NCBI GenBank assembly: GCA_015179025.1
Contig: WHUX01000046.1
Location: forward strand, 186,001 to 250,000
Direction of reading: 5' to 3'
From: Terfezia claveryi
Taxonomy: Eukaryota; Ascomycota; Pezizomycetes; Pezizales; Pezizaceae
DNA: 64,000 nt
Shown piece after piece: positions 1-10,339 of the stretch (its first letter is position 1; every line of letters begins with the position of its first letter). The notes beneath the pieces are model-generated. The model saw nothing but the letters and a program-made list of their open reading frames with translations, was not told the DNA's origin and searched no databases. The translations under genes and the position numbers were made by a program.

Positions 1-107
1 GCATCTACTTCCCGATTGTTATCCACCCGGGTTTCCGGGTGGCTCCTCATGGTCCCCTCACTGGGACCCAATAGGAATAATGGGTATTGAAAAAAAAAAA
101 AAAAAAA
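1..107 (+). mobile_element. 3' end of a Tad-like LINE (left-edge copy)
   Basis: The first 107 bases match the 3' terminus of the LINE at 44800-47777: the same GGCTCCTCAT block, two adjacent hairpins (23-42 and 51-68), and an A-tract at 90-107. Only the tail of this copy lies in the window. The polyadenylate tract and its position after the hairpins give plus orientation. The second hairpin has two compensated base-pair changes relative to the other copy. Confidence 0.8.
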
Positions 108-768
108 TTCCCTCTACTGACGATCAACACGAAAGCAAAAGCGGCTGTCCTCTTCCTTGATTTCTCTACTACCGGTGCCTATGAAGGACATTGTTTCTGT
201 GGCTCCGCTAAGGCTTATGTCTACAGGCTGTGCCTAAAGACCCTATCTATAGCCAGCAGTCGGACAGGTAGGTGGCCTGTCCACGTTACCCTGAATCAAG
301 CACCCAAGGCAACAATCTTGTTATTCTAAACTAATGAGTAGTCTCATTGAACGAAGAATTTAAAGGGTGGGAAATGAATATAACAGAAATAGAATCAGGT
401 TAGAAGACAATGAAGACTAAAGGGTGCAGGGAATAGTACAACAGGGTATATATCCTGTAAATGTGCACGCAGCTGAAATATATCCTTTCGATGACAGCTG
501 CACCTTAATTCACGAAATATGGCCATCTCATTTACAGAGAAAAGAGCTCCGAAAAAACAACAGATCTACATACCTGTTAGTTGATGCTTCATACAATGAG
601 TGATTGGAGCCAATAGTATTTGGTGATGTCGGCAGCGCCCTTGGAGGGAGAGAAGCGACGTTTAATAGCAGGCATAAGGGAATGTCTATTACATAATATT
701 CACCACCCCACTAAGTATCTAACTCTGTGTTTGTTCCCCATTTGAAAGGCTTTTGAGTTGTTGAGATA

Positions 769-780
769 AGGGCGAGACTA
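769..780 (+). mobile_element. 12-bp insertion AGGGCGAGACTA with 9-bp flanking duplication
   Basis: The insertion is bracketed by perfect copies of GTTGAGATA at 760-768 and 781-789. It ends in AGACTA like the other members of this set. Read on the other strand it begins TAGTCTCG, as does the terminus of the 4.3-kb element at 8643-12950. Confidence 0.6.
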
Positions 781-802
781 GTTGAGATACTTGGGCCTCC
801 AG

Positions 803-817
803 GTGCCAACCAGACTA
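803..817 (+). mobile_element. 15-bp insertion GTGCCAACCAGACTA, imperfect flanks
   Basis: The same 15 bases occur as a clean insertion at 39756-39770. Here the flanks are related but diverged: CTTGGGCCTCCAG on the left (790-802) and CTTAATGCCTCCAG on the right (818-831). I read this as an older insertion or a nested event. Confidence 0.4.
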
Positions 818-845
818 CTTAATGCCTCCAGACTAGGTAGCCTCC

Positions 846-882
846 TAGTCTGGCTAGCACTAGCCTCTCGTAGAGAGTATGA
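846..882 (-). mobile_element. 37-bp TAGTCTGG-starting insertion with 8-bp duplication
   Basis: The insertion starts TAGTCTGGCTAGCAC and is flanked by TAGCCTCC at 838-845 and 883-890. It sits 28 bp from the preceding insertion, in opposite orientation, so the GCCTCC target was probably hit more than once. Confidence 0.5.
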
Positions 883-1787
883 TAGCCTCCAGTAACAACG
901 CCGGATAATTTTGGTTAATCTGGTTGCATGACCCTCCTCTGTGAAGCAGCCTACTTCCTTCTCCACAGGAGTCTCCTCCACAGCACCAGGGGCCCCAACC
1001 TCGCAACTTTATATAGGAATCGTTACTATCGCCGTGTTAGGCCGATTTCTGCTTGCTGCTTTTATGGACGTAATACACCGCTGCCGGAGAAGTCTAATCT
1101 CTTTGCATTGAGGTTTCGCGTTCTGTTTAGGGTTCAACCTCAATTGGTGCCTCCATCTTTTGATAATGTTATATTTAATACTCATCTTAGGCGACTTTCC
1201 GACAGCCAATGCAGGGAGAGAAATTGGAGGTCAACTTCGCTCAAGTGAGTTCAAGGCATACATGCCCCGCTTCCTGCTACTGTAGATACTTCGTGATCAT
1301 GAAGATGTTACAGATCTGTCCAACCTAATATCAAAACCAATCATCACTTCACCTGCAGCGCTCATGTTGGCATTCTAGATGTCACAATGTTTCAGAGTCA
1401 ATACCGGTATACCCACATACATGCCAAGTTTACCCCTTTGAGTAGATGTGACATTTTCTTGCCCCGCTCCCTTCATCATAAGTAATTCGTAATTCATATA
1501 ATACCCTCCGATTCCTCTATATTCTTACTCAGTTTATCCTTTCCTGCGTTACTTCAAACCAAAATACCCATTCCAGCCTTTCTAACTTTCCTCCCTGCCT
1601 TCGCTCTATCGTATCCGAAGACTCCCAGACAGATACAATCCTCATGGTTGTCGTTACACATCCAAGCGTTCCTATCATACCAGTACCTGAACACCCCAAA
1701 GACCCATCGTCTGTTTACAAGACAAACTACCACAATTCCTAAAGGAATCCGTCCAAACCCACATACCTTAGGAACAAAGTTTCTATC

Positions 1788-2728
1788 CTACTGCCCCTTT
1801 TTGGGAAAATTCCAGCCACAGGAAGACAGGATCCGCAACAGAAGTTTCTTGATGCCACTCTCCTTACGTGTTCCTTTTGCTGGTATTTGACTTGAGTCTG
1901 TTTCCAAATTAGCAAAGTGTCTATCAACCACCGAAAGTATTTCAGACATTGGAGGAATTTGGTTCCAATTAAGGGGATTCAAAGGCAAAAATACATACTG
2001 GGAGTGTCAGAAGTTACGATTACTGCCATTTCAGGGTCCTCGGGTGTTGAGCGGCCTTGGTCATCACTATTGCGAGAAGCCTGTGGTGGTTGGGCTGGCT
2101 GTGGTTCCGCTACTTGTGGTAGTAGGACTGGAATTTCTGAACCACTAGGGGGCCATGATTGAGGGGCAGGTGACGCCTCTGGATGACCGTTCACAAGTGG
2201 TTTGTCTATTCCATTGACCATTGGCTTTTCTACTTTATTGGTCTCTGCCTTTTCTACTCTATTGAAAGCGAGTTTCTCCACTCCATTGGTAAGTCGACTC
2301 GGGTCTCTTGGCTTATGTTTCCTGACTGGTGCCTCTGAGGTAACAAGTACCGATGTGCTTTGTGGTTCCCGTGCCTCTGGTTCAGAAGATACGTGGGGAC
2401 TTGAGGTTGTTACTCGGTCTTTTGTGGTGCGAGCCTTTGCTGCACTCGCATTAGAGACGGGTAGTTTGTGTGAATGTGGACTCTGTGTCGTTGGCTGTGG
2501 GAGCGGTTTGAAGGCCGGGAGTGCTGTTACAATTGTAGGGAATGAACCTGGGGTCGGGGGAGCAGCTGCTGGCGCAAGGCTCAACGAGCCAGTTTCAGGG
2601 AAGGATAAATCCTCCACTGACTCTGGAGGAGTTGTCCTGGGACGTAGTGTGGGGGAGTGTGGGGCACTTCGCCTCCGGGTTTGTGGCTGCCATTGTACTG
2701 AGGAAGGTTTGGGGGATGAGTATGGCAT
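1788..2728 (-). CDS. Hypothetical Pro/Ser-rich protein, two exons
   Basis: I do not recognise this protein. The model has exon 1 at 2728-1999, a 101-nt intron (1998-1898, GTATGT donor, CTAAT branch, CAG acceptor) and exon 2 at 1897-1788, giving 279 residues. The frame is open upstream to 2926, but the methionine at 2728 starts a more normal-looking sequence (MPYSSPKPSS). The protein is rich in Pro, Ser and Thr, with basic N-terminal runs and no predicted membrane segment. Its middle carries a degenerate repeat of about eight residues built on N-x-V-E-K (for example NGVEKLAFNRVEK). The second exon adds a basic C-terminus (KKLLLRILSSCGW). The splice junction joins two different frames cleanly, which supports a real gene. 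A disordered nuclear or scaffold protein is possible but is only inference. Confidence 0.5.
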
Positions 2729-4225
2729 TTTTGCTGATAAGACGAAGGGAAAGCACGCTTGAGGATTGGAAACCAGACGCCGTGGAGGTTCATATGGACT
2801 ATATATTCCCCACCATGGGCAGAGACACCCGGACCCCCACAAACCATTATGAAGCCTCATACAGATCAAGGACTGTTGGGGCAAGGCCGAGGGTGATGTG
2901 GCCTCTACTTGCGCATGTCGATGCAAGCCGCAGTCGAAATTTCATACATTCTGAAGGATTGAAGGGGAAAGGAGTGTCAAAAGGTAGATGACGATTTGCC
3001 AACCCAGTACTAGACAAAAGGAACAGTATTTTTATTTTCCCCAAGGGCAGCTTCGAAATCTGCAGACCCCACATTAATGCAGTTATTTAAGTCGAGTTCT
3101 CTGAGCGCGGTCACCGGGACCACCGAAGTTATGAATTGAATTTATAACTTAAGCTCGTTACTTCATTCATTCTATCGGTACGAGCTAGGTATGGGTTTGC
3201 TAGGAGTCCGACCTCTTATATTCCTCACCGTGCAAATGTCTGTCGCCAGCATTGTTTATCTCGGAGAAACAAAGGAAAAACTTTGAACGCGCCAGTGTTC
3301 TTTTCAATTGCTCCGCAGTCCTGGGCCATGCACAATGTCGGACAAATTGAAATCTACAGTTGCAAACGTCACGTGGAGCGCATACTTGATCAGCGGCAAT
3401 GCGTATGCTTGGAGTAAAATCAATTTGGAGCTGTGACGTTAGCCACAAAAACCCAGGAGAAATTGCAATCATGACTGACATCCATCATATCGACCTGTAG
3501 ATCAAAACATCGCCGTCATACGGAGGTCCGGCACAAAAGTCTTTTCCTCTTTCCTATTTGTTTGTGTCGCACCTCGGTAGCTAAAGTTGATTTTTACCTG
3601 GATCACGTGTTATACAGTCTACACAATTGGTTCGATGACCTGCATCAATAGTTCCATCGAGTGCGGCATTCAGAATGTCTGATTGGCAGTATTGACTCCA
3701 CCCACAATTCCATCAAACACTGGTGGCAAGAGTGAGCTCCGTCTCTCCGTCTATCAGCTCTGTTAAATATTTATATAACGACGCACGGCGTCGGTACGAG
3801 GTCACAACTAATGCATACTTCGCATGGGGAGGTCATGAGACACATTGTTGTGCATATGTACTTACCGGTACTCCGTACTTTATATATACCGTAATAGGTA
3901 TGTAGACCTATGTAGCCTCAGATGTCTGCTTAGTCATAAGCTACTTTAACTTAGATCAAAACTCTAGACCAAGGCATTAGATTACGTGAGCTTTATTGCC
4001 AAAATGGTAAACCCTAGTTCTTGAACCTGGCGGAGGTGTTGTGCGACTACCTAGACATAGTATCTCAATAATAGTTCTGATATTTTGGCTACATGAGTGA
4101 ACTTTTCTGATCACATGACCCCTGGCCTGTAATTAATCTCTGGCAAGAGGAGACAAAGATGGTACTTGCTCGAAAAAGGGTGGGGGGTGGAAAGCAACTT
4201 CAATTTACCAATTTACAGTAGTATA
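2729..4225. other. Gene-free interval
   Basis: No open frame here has recognisable motifs or a convincing intron structure. The proximal part may be the promoter and 5' leader of the minus-strand gene ending at 1788. I see no RNA gene or ordered repeat. Confidence 0.4.
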
Positions 4226-4227
4226 TA

Positions 4228-4755
4228 CAGTCACATGAAAAAAGTCTTCTGCGGACAAGCGCGCAGTGCGCGGCTAGCTGCATATGTCTGACCGCGCCTA
4301 ATGCAAGCACGCAGAGCGCCCAATAAAAGCACACAGCAGCGCCCAATAAAAGCACGATAAGTACCTATGTATGCTGTTGTAAAAGAGGGGTATAGATTTA
4401 ATGGCCAACGGTTAGTAAAGTGTCCAGTGCGTGCTACTATCTCAGCGATGTCAGCCAATATTCCTCTAACTAAGCAGCGGCGAGAAATGTCAGATCTAGA
4501 GAAGGGCAAGATTCTGGCATATTGGGAATGTCAAATGCCACTCGATGAAATTGCAGTCCGCGTTGGAAGAAATAAGCAGACAGTAAAGAGTTTCTTAGAT
4601 AAAATATTAGCGATTTCCTTTTTATGTTCATGTTTCATATATGCATATATGCGAATATACATGCATATATTTATGGAATATGCGATATGCATGCAATTTA
4701 AGCCGCGGACTTGGCGCTGCGCGCTTCTCTGCAGAAGACTTTTTTCATGTGACTG
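4228..4755 (+). mobile_element. Deleted Tc1/mariner element (528 bp, TA target site)
   Basis: The ends form an inverted repeat of roughly 40 bp beginning CAGTCACATGAAAAAAG on both strands, with TA dinucleotides at 4226-4227 and 4756-4757. Inside is only the start of a Tc1-type transposase, followed by an AT-rich filler rich in ATATGCAT motifs. The element is therefore a non-autonomous internal-deletion derivative. A full-length relative should exist elsewhere in the genome. Confidence 0.8.
4367..4600 (+). pseudogene. Tc1/mariner transposase N-terminal fragment
   Basis: The frame encodes a helix-turn-helix DNA-binding segment typical of Tc1/mariner transposases, with key stretches LTKQRREMSDLEKGKIL and IAVRVGRNKQTVKSFLDK. 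Similarity ends abruptly near 4600, where the sequence becomes low-complexity and AT-rich. This marks the internal deletion junction. No DDE catalytic domain remains, so the product could bind the element's ends but not transpose it. The start codon is uncertain because an intron could precede the conserved part. Confidence 0.7.
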
Positions 4756-4759
4756 TATG

Positions 4760-5689
4760 TATGTTTAGTTCTTGTGATCCAAGAAAACATATCAAGGACT
4801 TGGCGTACACCCAACATATAAACAGTCGTTATAGAATAATATTTAACAAAAACGTAGGGCGGCCCCCCCCCCGGTGGGTAAGACATTTCTTCCAACTAAT
4901 AAAATGAGCCGATTATCCTACCTAAGCCGCATGGTAGTTTATTCAGCGGTTTCACCTTTCCTCACATTAGCAGCATAAGTACTTTAATTTACATACAGTG
5001 CCTAAGTAGGGGGAGGAAAGTTTTTCATGTATTTTCCCCCCTGGCATAATATTCAGAAGGTTGTCCCACATAATTTCTATTGAGACATACAGGTATTGCC
5101 ATCTGATGAATGTATATTTACCTTATAACATTGTAACATACCTAATCGGCTAACTATTTTCTTTCTCCAGTAGATAGCTAAGTCTTGACCACATATGCTA
5201 ATGCTACCTGACGGGGCTTCCCTCATCATGACACTAAAATGAGAAACTGTACAAATCATCACTGTTGAAGGTAAAAGGTATATGATACACAGGTGAACTC
5301 CAAGCATCAGTATTTATGTCTGTTCATCAACGAGAACTAGCAATTCCAACCAACTTAGTAGTAGATTCAAATTTTTAGTCATCACAACAGCCAGTCTCCT
5401 ACTTCTACATCCCCTCCGACAACTTTCAATTTCGCTCAACAAAAAGCCAGAGGAAAAAAAAAGAGAAAGAATAATAAAAAAAAAAAACGCCTTATCTCCA
5501 TATCCCATTCCAATGATATAGTAAATTGCAAAAGAAGTATATAGTCACATGCAACACAAGACACACCAAAAAAAAAGAAAAAAAAAAGAAAACTTAGTAA
5601 TGGACTTAAAATTAGAGATCATCTGACATAAGATTATCTTATCAGATAATCTTATCAGATTGTCCTAATCCCCAAACCTACATTTACAA
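4760..5689. other. Gene-free interval with palindrome
   Basis: No coding region is supported. The interval contains homopurine A-rich stretches near 5450-5590 and the palindrome at 5621-5660, which borders the Harbinger remnant. Confidence 0.4.
5621..5660. repeat. Near-perfect 40-bp palindrome
   Basis: The arms read ATCTGACATAAGATTATC and GATAATCTTATCAGAT around a short TTATCA centre. It lies just beyond the 3' end of the Harbinger transposase remnant, so it may derive from that element. A simple hairpin is the alternative. Confidence 0.45.
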
Positions 5690-6259
5690 GCCTCTATGCC
5701 CACTCTCAAAGGGATAGTCAACAGGATGTGGAGGCCAGCGTACATACTCAGGTAGTAGCCTATGTAGCAACTCAATTGTTCACCAGGTGTATTTCCATAC
5801 TGTGCCATATCCAATATTTAGTGCAATCCGAGTCCTTTGTTCAGTTCCACCCCCTCCTCCAAGCACGTAATCTGCTGATAAATGGGTTTTGGGCTAACCC
5901 CACATTCAACGATCCCAATACCCTCCCCTACTAGCCTGCGTCAATATTTCCACAAGATGCCAGAATGATGCACGATGCATACGGAACAAGGCAAGGAATG
6001 CAGTTTCAGGGTATTCATGAATATAGGCCTCGAGCACATCAATATCAGGCCTACCAGCACTGGTATCATGAGAAAGATACCGCTGGGTACCAATGATTTC
6101 TTGCACTGCTAAGAGATCATAAATATGCTCTTCTTCGATCTCTTCCTCTATCTCTTCCTCTTCTACCTCATCTGATGCTAATAAGTAGGTACATGCTGCA
6201 ATTTCAACTGCAGCATCAACATCTTGTAGGGTTTGGGCTCGTTCTGATATTCGGGGCAT
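5690..6259 (-). pseudogene. Harbinger-type (DDE_4) transposase N-terminal remnant
   Basis: The first 117 codons (6259-5906) encode an acidic N-terminus followed by FLALFRMHRASFWHLVEIL, which resembles the N-terminal region of fungal Harbinger/HARBI1-like transposases. After a stop and frame change, the same family reappears at about 5840-5690: ALNIGYGTVWKYTW, an in-frame TGA, then TIELLHRLLPEYVRWP and PVDYPFESGHRG. The TGA replaces a position where arginine (CGA) would be expected, consistent with C-to-T decay. The catalytic DDE part is absent. I see no intact terminal repeats. Confidence 0.7.
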
Positions 6260-6402
6260 GTTTGCGATAGAGATAGTTGCATACTGGAATGATGACAGTA
6301 ACCAAAAGTTGGTTTATAGCCTATGCGAACATGGGGTAATCACGTCAAGTGGCCTAACATTTGTCTCTAAAAAAAGAAATGGAGGGGGTACAGAAAAAAG
6401 AG

Positions 6403-8324
6403 TTACATATCTATACTCCTTAAAACAAGTTTTTGGTCCGCATGGCCGAGCTGTTTCAATGTGATTATGTTGTAGTCGTCCTCGTATAATGCATATAAGA
6501 AGTTAGGCCGGGGGTCCTGGACTGCTTTTGAATGGTGATGAAAGTCGATGATTACCTACTCTTTTAGAGGAATTACAGCATAGGCCCCATCCTCGATAAA
6601 CCTTTTGGCATGCTGTTTCATATGATCCCCTTCCCGCAACAGCTCAATTCCCTAATTCAAATCCCCGTTGACATAGAAGTCCAAATACCCAACAGAACCG
6701 AAAATAGCTCCAATGTCTACACTGACTGTTGCATAGCAAGGAACAGCGGTTGTTGCTGCCTTATACCATCCCATCTGCCAGGTTCTTTCCAGAAGCCGGG
6801 ACGTCTGCCCAAGACCTAGTGATGTTTGTAGCATAGATGGATCCATCCGTTTGATAGTTCTGATTAGAAATTCTTGGAATGATATTGATTCTGATCTTAG
6901 GGTGCCACCAGGAGCAGTAAACAGCCATTGGATTAAGATCATCCGCATGATGGGAGCACTAAATTGGAATTTATTATCGACCATGGTCAAGATTCCTGAT
7001 CGTACGAAGTTATATGTAGCTGGATCGGCGATTAAGTCCATACTAATGCATGACTCGGCATCACAGAGGAGTAGAAATCTTCGCAGAAGCTTGGTTTCTG
7101 TAGGGCTCAGGTTCCAGTTCTCAATCCAATGAAATATGCGAGTTTTAATTAGGTTTGTCTTGAAGTCTGCTGAGGTAAAGTCACGTAACATAGTCACCGT
7201 GGCCGCAGGCCCATCATGATAATTGTGGCGTAGATATCTTAATGTAGTGCAGCAAAGACCTGCATGCCCGCCGGTTAAGCTAAAAATCGCATCTTGAACA
7301 GATTGCGGGATTTTAAAGTTGGGACTGCCTATGGTATGCCGATGTTCCACAAATCTTTCCAAAAGCTCGTTAAATTCATCCCTTCTTAGGTGAAGTGCGT
7401 CCAGTCCAAGAGTGTAAAGGAAACTGATTGGGGTTATTTGTTGGATCATTAATGGGTCATACGAGGCCAGTAGAATAACGCGGAGAGAGGCATTCTTCTT
7501 GGTGTTAGACATCAATCCTTTCAAGCTACCCCAAAAAAAAGGAGCAGCATTGCCGTAGATTACTTGTGCCTCGTCGATGATGATGCTCAAGCTCATGGAA
7601 TCTTCACTGGCTAAAATTTCATCCTAGGTGTACCCGATCTGCGTCTGCCAGAAACGTTGGAAGGGTTCTTCGTTAAAGCGAGCATCTCTTCCCTAGATGC
7701 CAGCAAATGAGATATAATATGCCTTATGACCCTGTGAAATGAGGCTGTCTCTGATCCATTGTCTAAGTGTGCTTTTGCCTGAATATGGTGGGCTACGTAT
7801 CAGAACAAAACGGTGGTCCGTCATATATTGTTCGATGAACTTCATCCGGTCAGGTGATATTATCACCATACTGTCCGGCCCTTCATCTGAATCGACAGGA
7901 TAAGAGAGGGGTTGTGTAGAAACATAGCGTACTAAATCATGTTAGTAGCATGGGATGGCTGAGGATAACAATGAAATGATCTTCGATGTACTAAAACACA
8001 AGATAGCTATGATACAGTACTAAAACGAAATAAGTCTCACTTACCGGATGGAACATATACCAACAAGAAAGTCCCATACTCCTTCAAAGCCGATGCAAGC
8101 TCCGCCATCTCGTTGAGCTCTTTTGCATCATTATCGGGGTCGTTTTTTTCTTTCTTGGCCTTGATGATAAGCTTGGCAATCGAGTAAGTATCCAATTCAG
8201 GTGCTGCTCTCTTTTTGATTACTTGCTTGAGGTCATCCACATCTTCAATCCCTTCCAGTGTCACTTTGCTCCATCTGCTCTCAGGGTTGATGATCTTGAA
8301 CCAAGCTTTACTCGGAGTTGCCAT
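6403..8324 (-). pseudogene. Crinkler-type protein CRN-1, broken by four TAG codons
   Basis: Exon 1 (8324-8045) encodes a ubiquitin-like header beginning MATPSKAWFKI. A 113-nt intron (8044-7932, GTAAGT donor, GCTAAC branch) leads to exon 2 (7931-6403), for 602 codons in one frame. Domains in order are the header (1-93), a P-loop NTPase with Walker A around residues 139-148 (SPPYSGKST) and Walker B IIIDEAQ near residue 213, and a C-terminal restriction-endonuclease-like segment (GYLDFYVNGDLN, IELLREGD, then VIIDFHHHSKAV). This is the header plus P-loop plus nuclease layout described for Crinkler (CR) effectors, nucleases or other toxins proposed to act in conflict or host manipulation. In-frame TAG codons lie at 7693-7695, 7624-7626, 6652-6654 and 6556-6558, without frameshifts. 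The two C-terminal ones fall where tryptophan is expected. TGG-to-TAG is a C-to-T change at CpA on the opposite strand. The gene is probably recently inactivated. Confidence 0.75.
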
Positions 8325-8642
8325 GATGATCTGTTGATTGCTTTAGCGAGGCGGAGAAGGAACGAGGGGGAAGATGGTGTGGGAATATGGGGGGGGGTTC
8401 AGTAGGGGGGGATGAGTGAGTAAGAGAGAACAGTCATGGGGACAATCACATGAGTAATATTATTTACTCATTATGAAATCTAAAGAAGTATGAATTTGCT
8501 AGTTAAGAACCAAGACTCTCACTGCGTTCGTTAGAATATCTTAGCAGTAGGGGTCTTGGCATGAGACTATGATGTTGGTGCGTGTGAATTCGGGTAAAAA
8601 AGAGATTACTACCTGCTTGACTTCACTAAAGTACAGTACCTA
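8325..8642. other. Upstream region of CRN-1
   Basis: This should hold the CRN-1 promoter. It carries a GGGTCTTGGCATGAGACTA string (8561-8579) that closely matches the end of the short insertion at 15503-15539, but I find no flanking duplication here. A 9-bp target duplication (CAGTACCTA, 8634-8642) marks the left border of the 4.3-kb element. Confidence 0.45.
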
Positions 8643-8813
8643 TAGTCTCGAACCCGACTGCTCCTAGAGAGGGTCTGGTGCCAAATCTTATTTAATTGTA
8701 TAGATTCTTTTTCGGGCCAAGACATTTAGCTCTTACGTGCGCTTTCCGGTTGTCATTAACCGAATCCTGACCACAACTAGTGGAACTAGGTATAAGTTTT
8801 CTAACTACTTTGC

Positions 8814-8825
8814 TAGTCTGGTTGT
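8814..8825 (-). mobile_element. 12-bp insertion TAGTCTGGTTGT with 10-bp duplication
   Basis: Perfect ACTACTTTGC copies flank it at 8804-8813 and 8826-8835. It lies within the 4.3-kb element, so it postdates that element's assembly. Its first eight bases match the other TAGTCTGG members. Confidence 0.6.
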
Positions 8826-9929
8826 ACTACTTTGCATGATTGAGGCTACCTATCCCATCACCGGGATGAGGACAACCACCAGGATGTGGATCACTCGGTT
8901 ATTTTAGCGGTTTCGATAGTTTCGCAACCAATATGGGACCAAAGTGGCTCAAAATTTGGGATTGCATTGTAGATGTATAGTAGTTTGTTGAAACAAGCGC
9001 GGACGGGCCAAGGTACATTACTGCTTGAATTATCCTGACAGAAATACCAGGATTATGTGGTAGGTTGGCTGTAAGAAAAGTAGATATATAGGGCCTATGA
9101 GGGCTATAAGCAAGCAATAATTATTGTTACGACTTAGTACTTACGGCCTGTATACATTATAGAAGGAATTTCAGGCAATACATTGCTATAGAGGGGGTGG
9201 TTAGTAGGTAGCCTTAACCAGGGTATTACTTCTTATAACTCAATCAAAAACTCCACTAGTCAGAATTGTGCCATAATATCACATCACTACTACAAGATTA
9301 GGAGAGTATAGAGCTTTACAAATAAACAATCAGAGATTATATCTAAGGTTGCTGAAGCAAGGAGCAGATTAAAATCAAAGGCAGTACAGCTAAGATTTGC
9401 AATGCGCGGATCCACCTGTATTGCTCGTGGGGAATATTATCTAGGTATAGTCTATGCAGAGGCGTCAACCGAAGCTGTAGGGCCCTAGAGCTAACCTAGA
9501 GGTTAGAGAGAATGGCTGGAACACGGAAGTTAATTGTTAGTGTAAAGCAAGAATTATGGCACAATGACGTTTGCACAGCTTGATATATTGGGATATGAGG
9601 AAAACACTAGGAATTAGATTTAGATTGAGAGTGTAAGATTACGAGGTTATGTAGCTGAGGAATTGTGAAGGGAATTGTATGTATATATTTAAATAGAGAG
9701 AGAGCTATCTAAATATCACTATAAGGCTTATTGCTTATGGTCCTAGTACTCTATCGCCTTCAGGAAATATGCAGTTTTCCATCTACTTCTATAGACCGTC
9801 CTTATCCATCGCTTTCCTGCCTGGGATCCCTGCCAATAGTGCTTTCAACATCACTTTCCTTCTCATAGGGCGACCGGTGAGAGTATTTCCCACAGAGAGG
9901 TGAAGCCTCAAGTGCGTCTCGCCTTCTAG

Positions 9930-10135
9930 ATAAGCTATTAATCTCTTGTCTTTTCGCTAAGCTCTATGAATCTCTTGTCTTTTCGCTGAGCTTTCTGAAC
10001 CTCCAGTCTTGCCTTCTAGCTAAGCTCTATGAACTTCTAGTCTTACCTTCTCACTGAGCTCTATTAATCTCTTACCTTCTCACTGAGTTCTATTAATGTC
10101 TTGCCTTCTCACTGAGCTCTATGAACCTCTGGTTG
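9930..10135 (+). repeat. Degenerate minisatellite, unit about 30-38 bp
   Basis: A motif centred on AGCTCTATGAACCTC followed by TCTTGCCTTCTCACTG recurs about six times with length variation. It lies inside the 4.3-kb element and precedes the larger array. It does not encode a credible protein. Confidence 0.6.
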
Positions 10136-10339
10136 TGCCTATCCACTAGTACACTTACTTAGCATGCTTCTAAGCTGTGTTCTGTAAGAGGGAAATTACC
10201 AGGTCAACGAGCAGCAGTCTGGTTGGCTACCTAAGTCTGTCAGCTAGTTCAGCGTATGCCTGTGTTTGTTAGTAGGAAATTGTATACTGCGACTTGTGAT
10301 AGTATAGAACTCATGGCTTATGGGCCATGATATTCATGT

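Larger units (their letters stand above)
108..1787. other. Gene-free stretch with clustered short insertions
   Basis: I see no credible coding region here; the open frames are short and lack motif content. The stretch contains a dense cluster of TAGTCT-ended short insertions between 760 and 890, listed separately. The rest is AT-rich unique-looking DNA that could include the 3' flank of the gene at 1788-2728. Confidence 0.5.

Noticed and set aside
2202..2762. 186-codon plus-strand ORF opposite the Pro/Ser-rich gene
   Set aside because: It mirrors the minus-strand gene, whose splice junction and composition are more convincing.
6403..8324. TAG read as a sense codon in CRN-1
   Set aside because: Several intact genes in the window end with TAG (both subtilases, the TatD gene, the Cld1-type gene), so TAG is a normal stop here.
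10201..10230. AGTCTGGTTGGCTAC as another member of the short-insertion set
   Set aside because: The motif matches but no flanking direct repeat is present.
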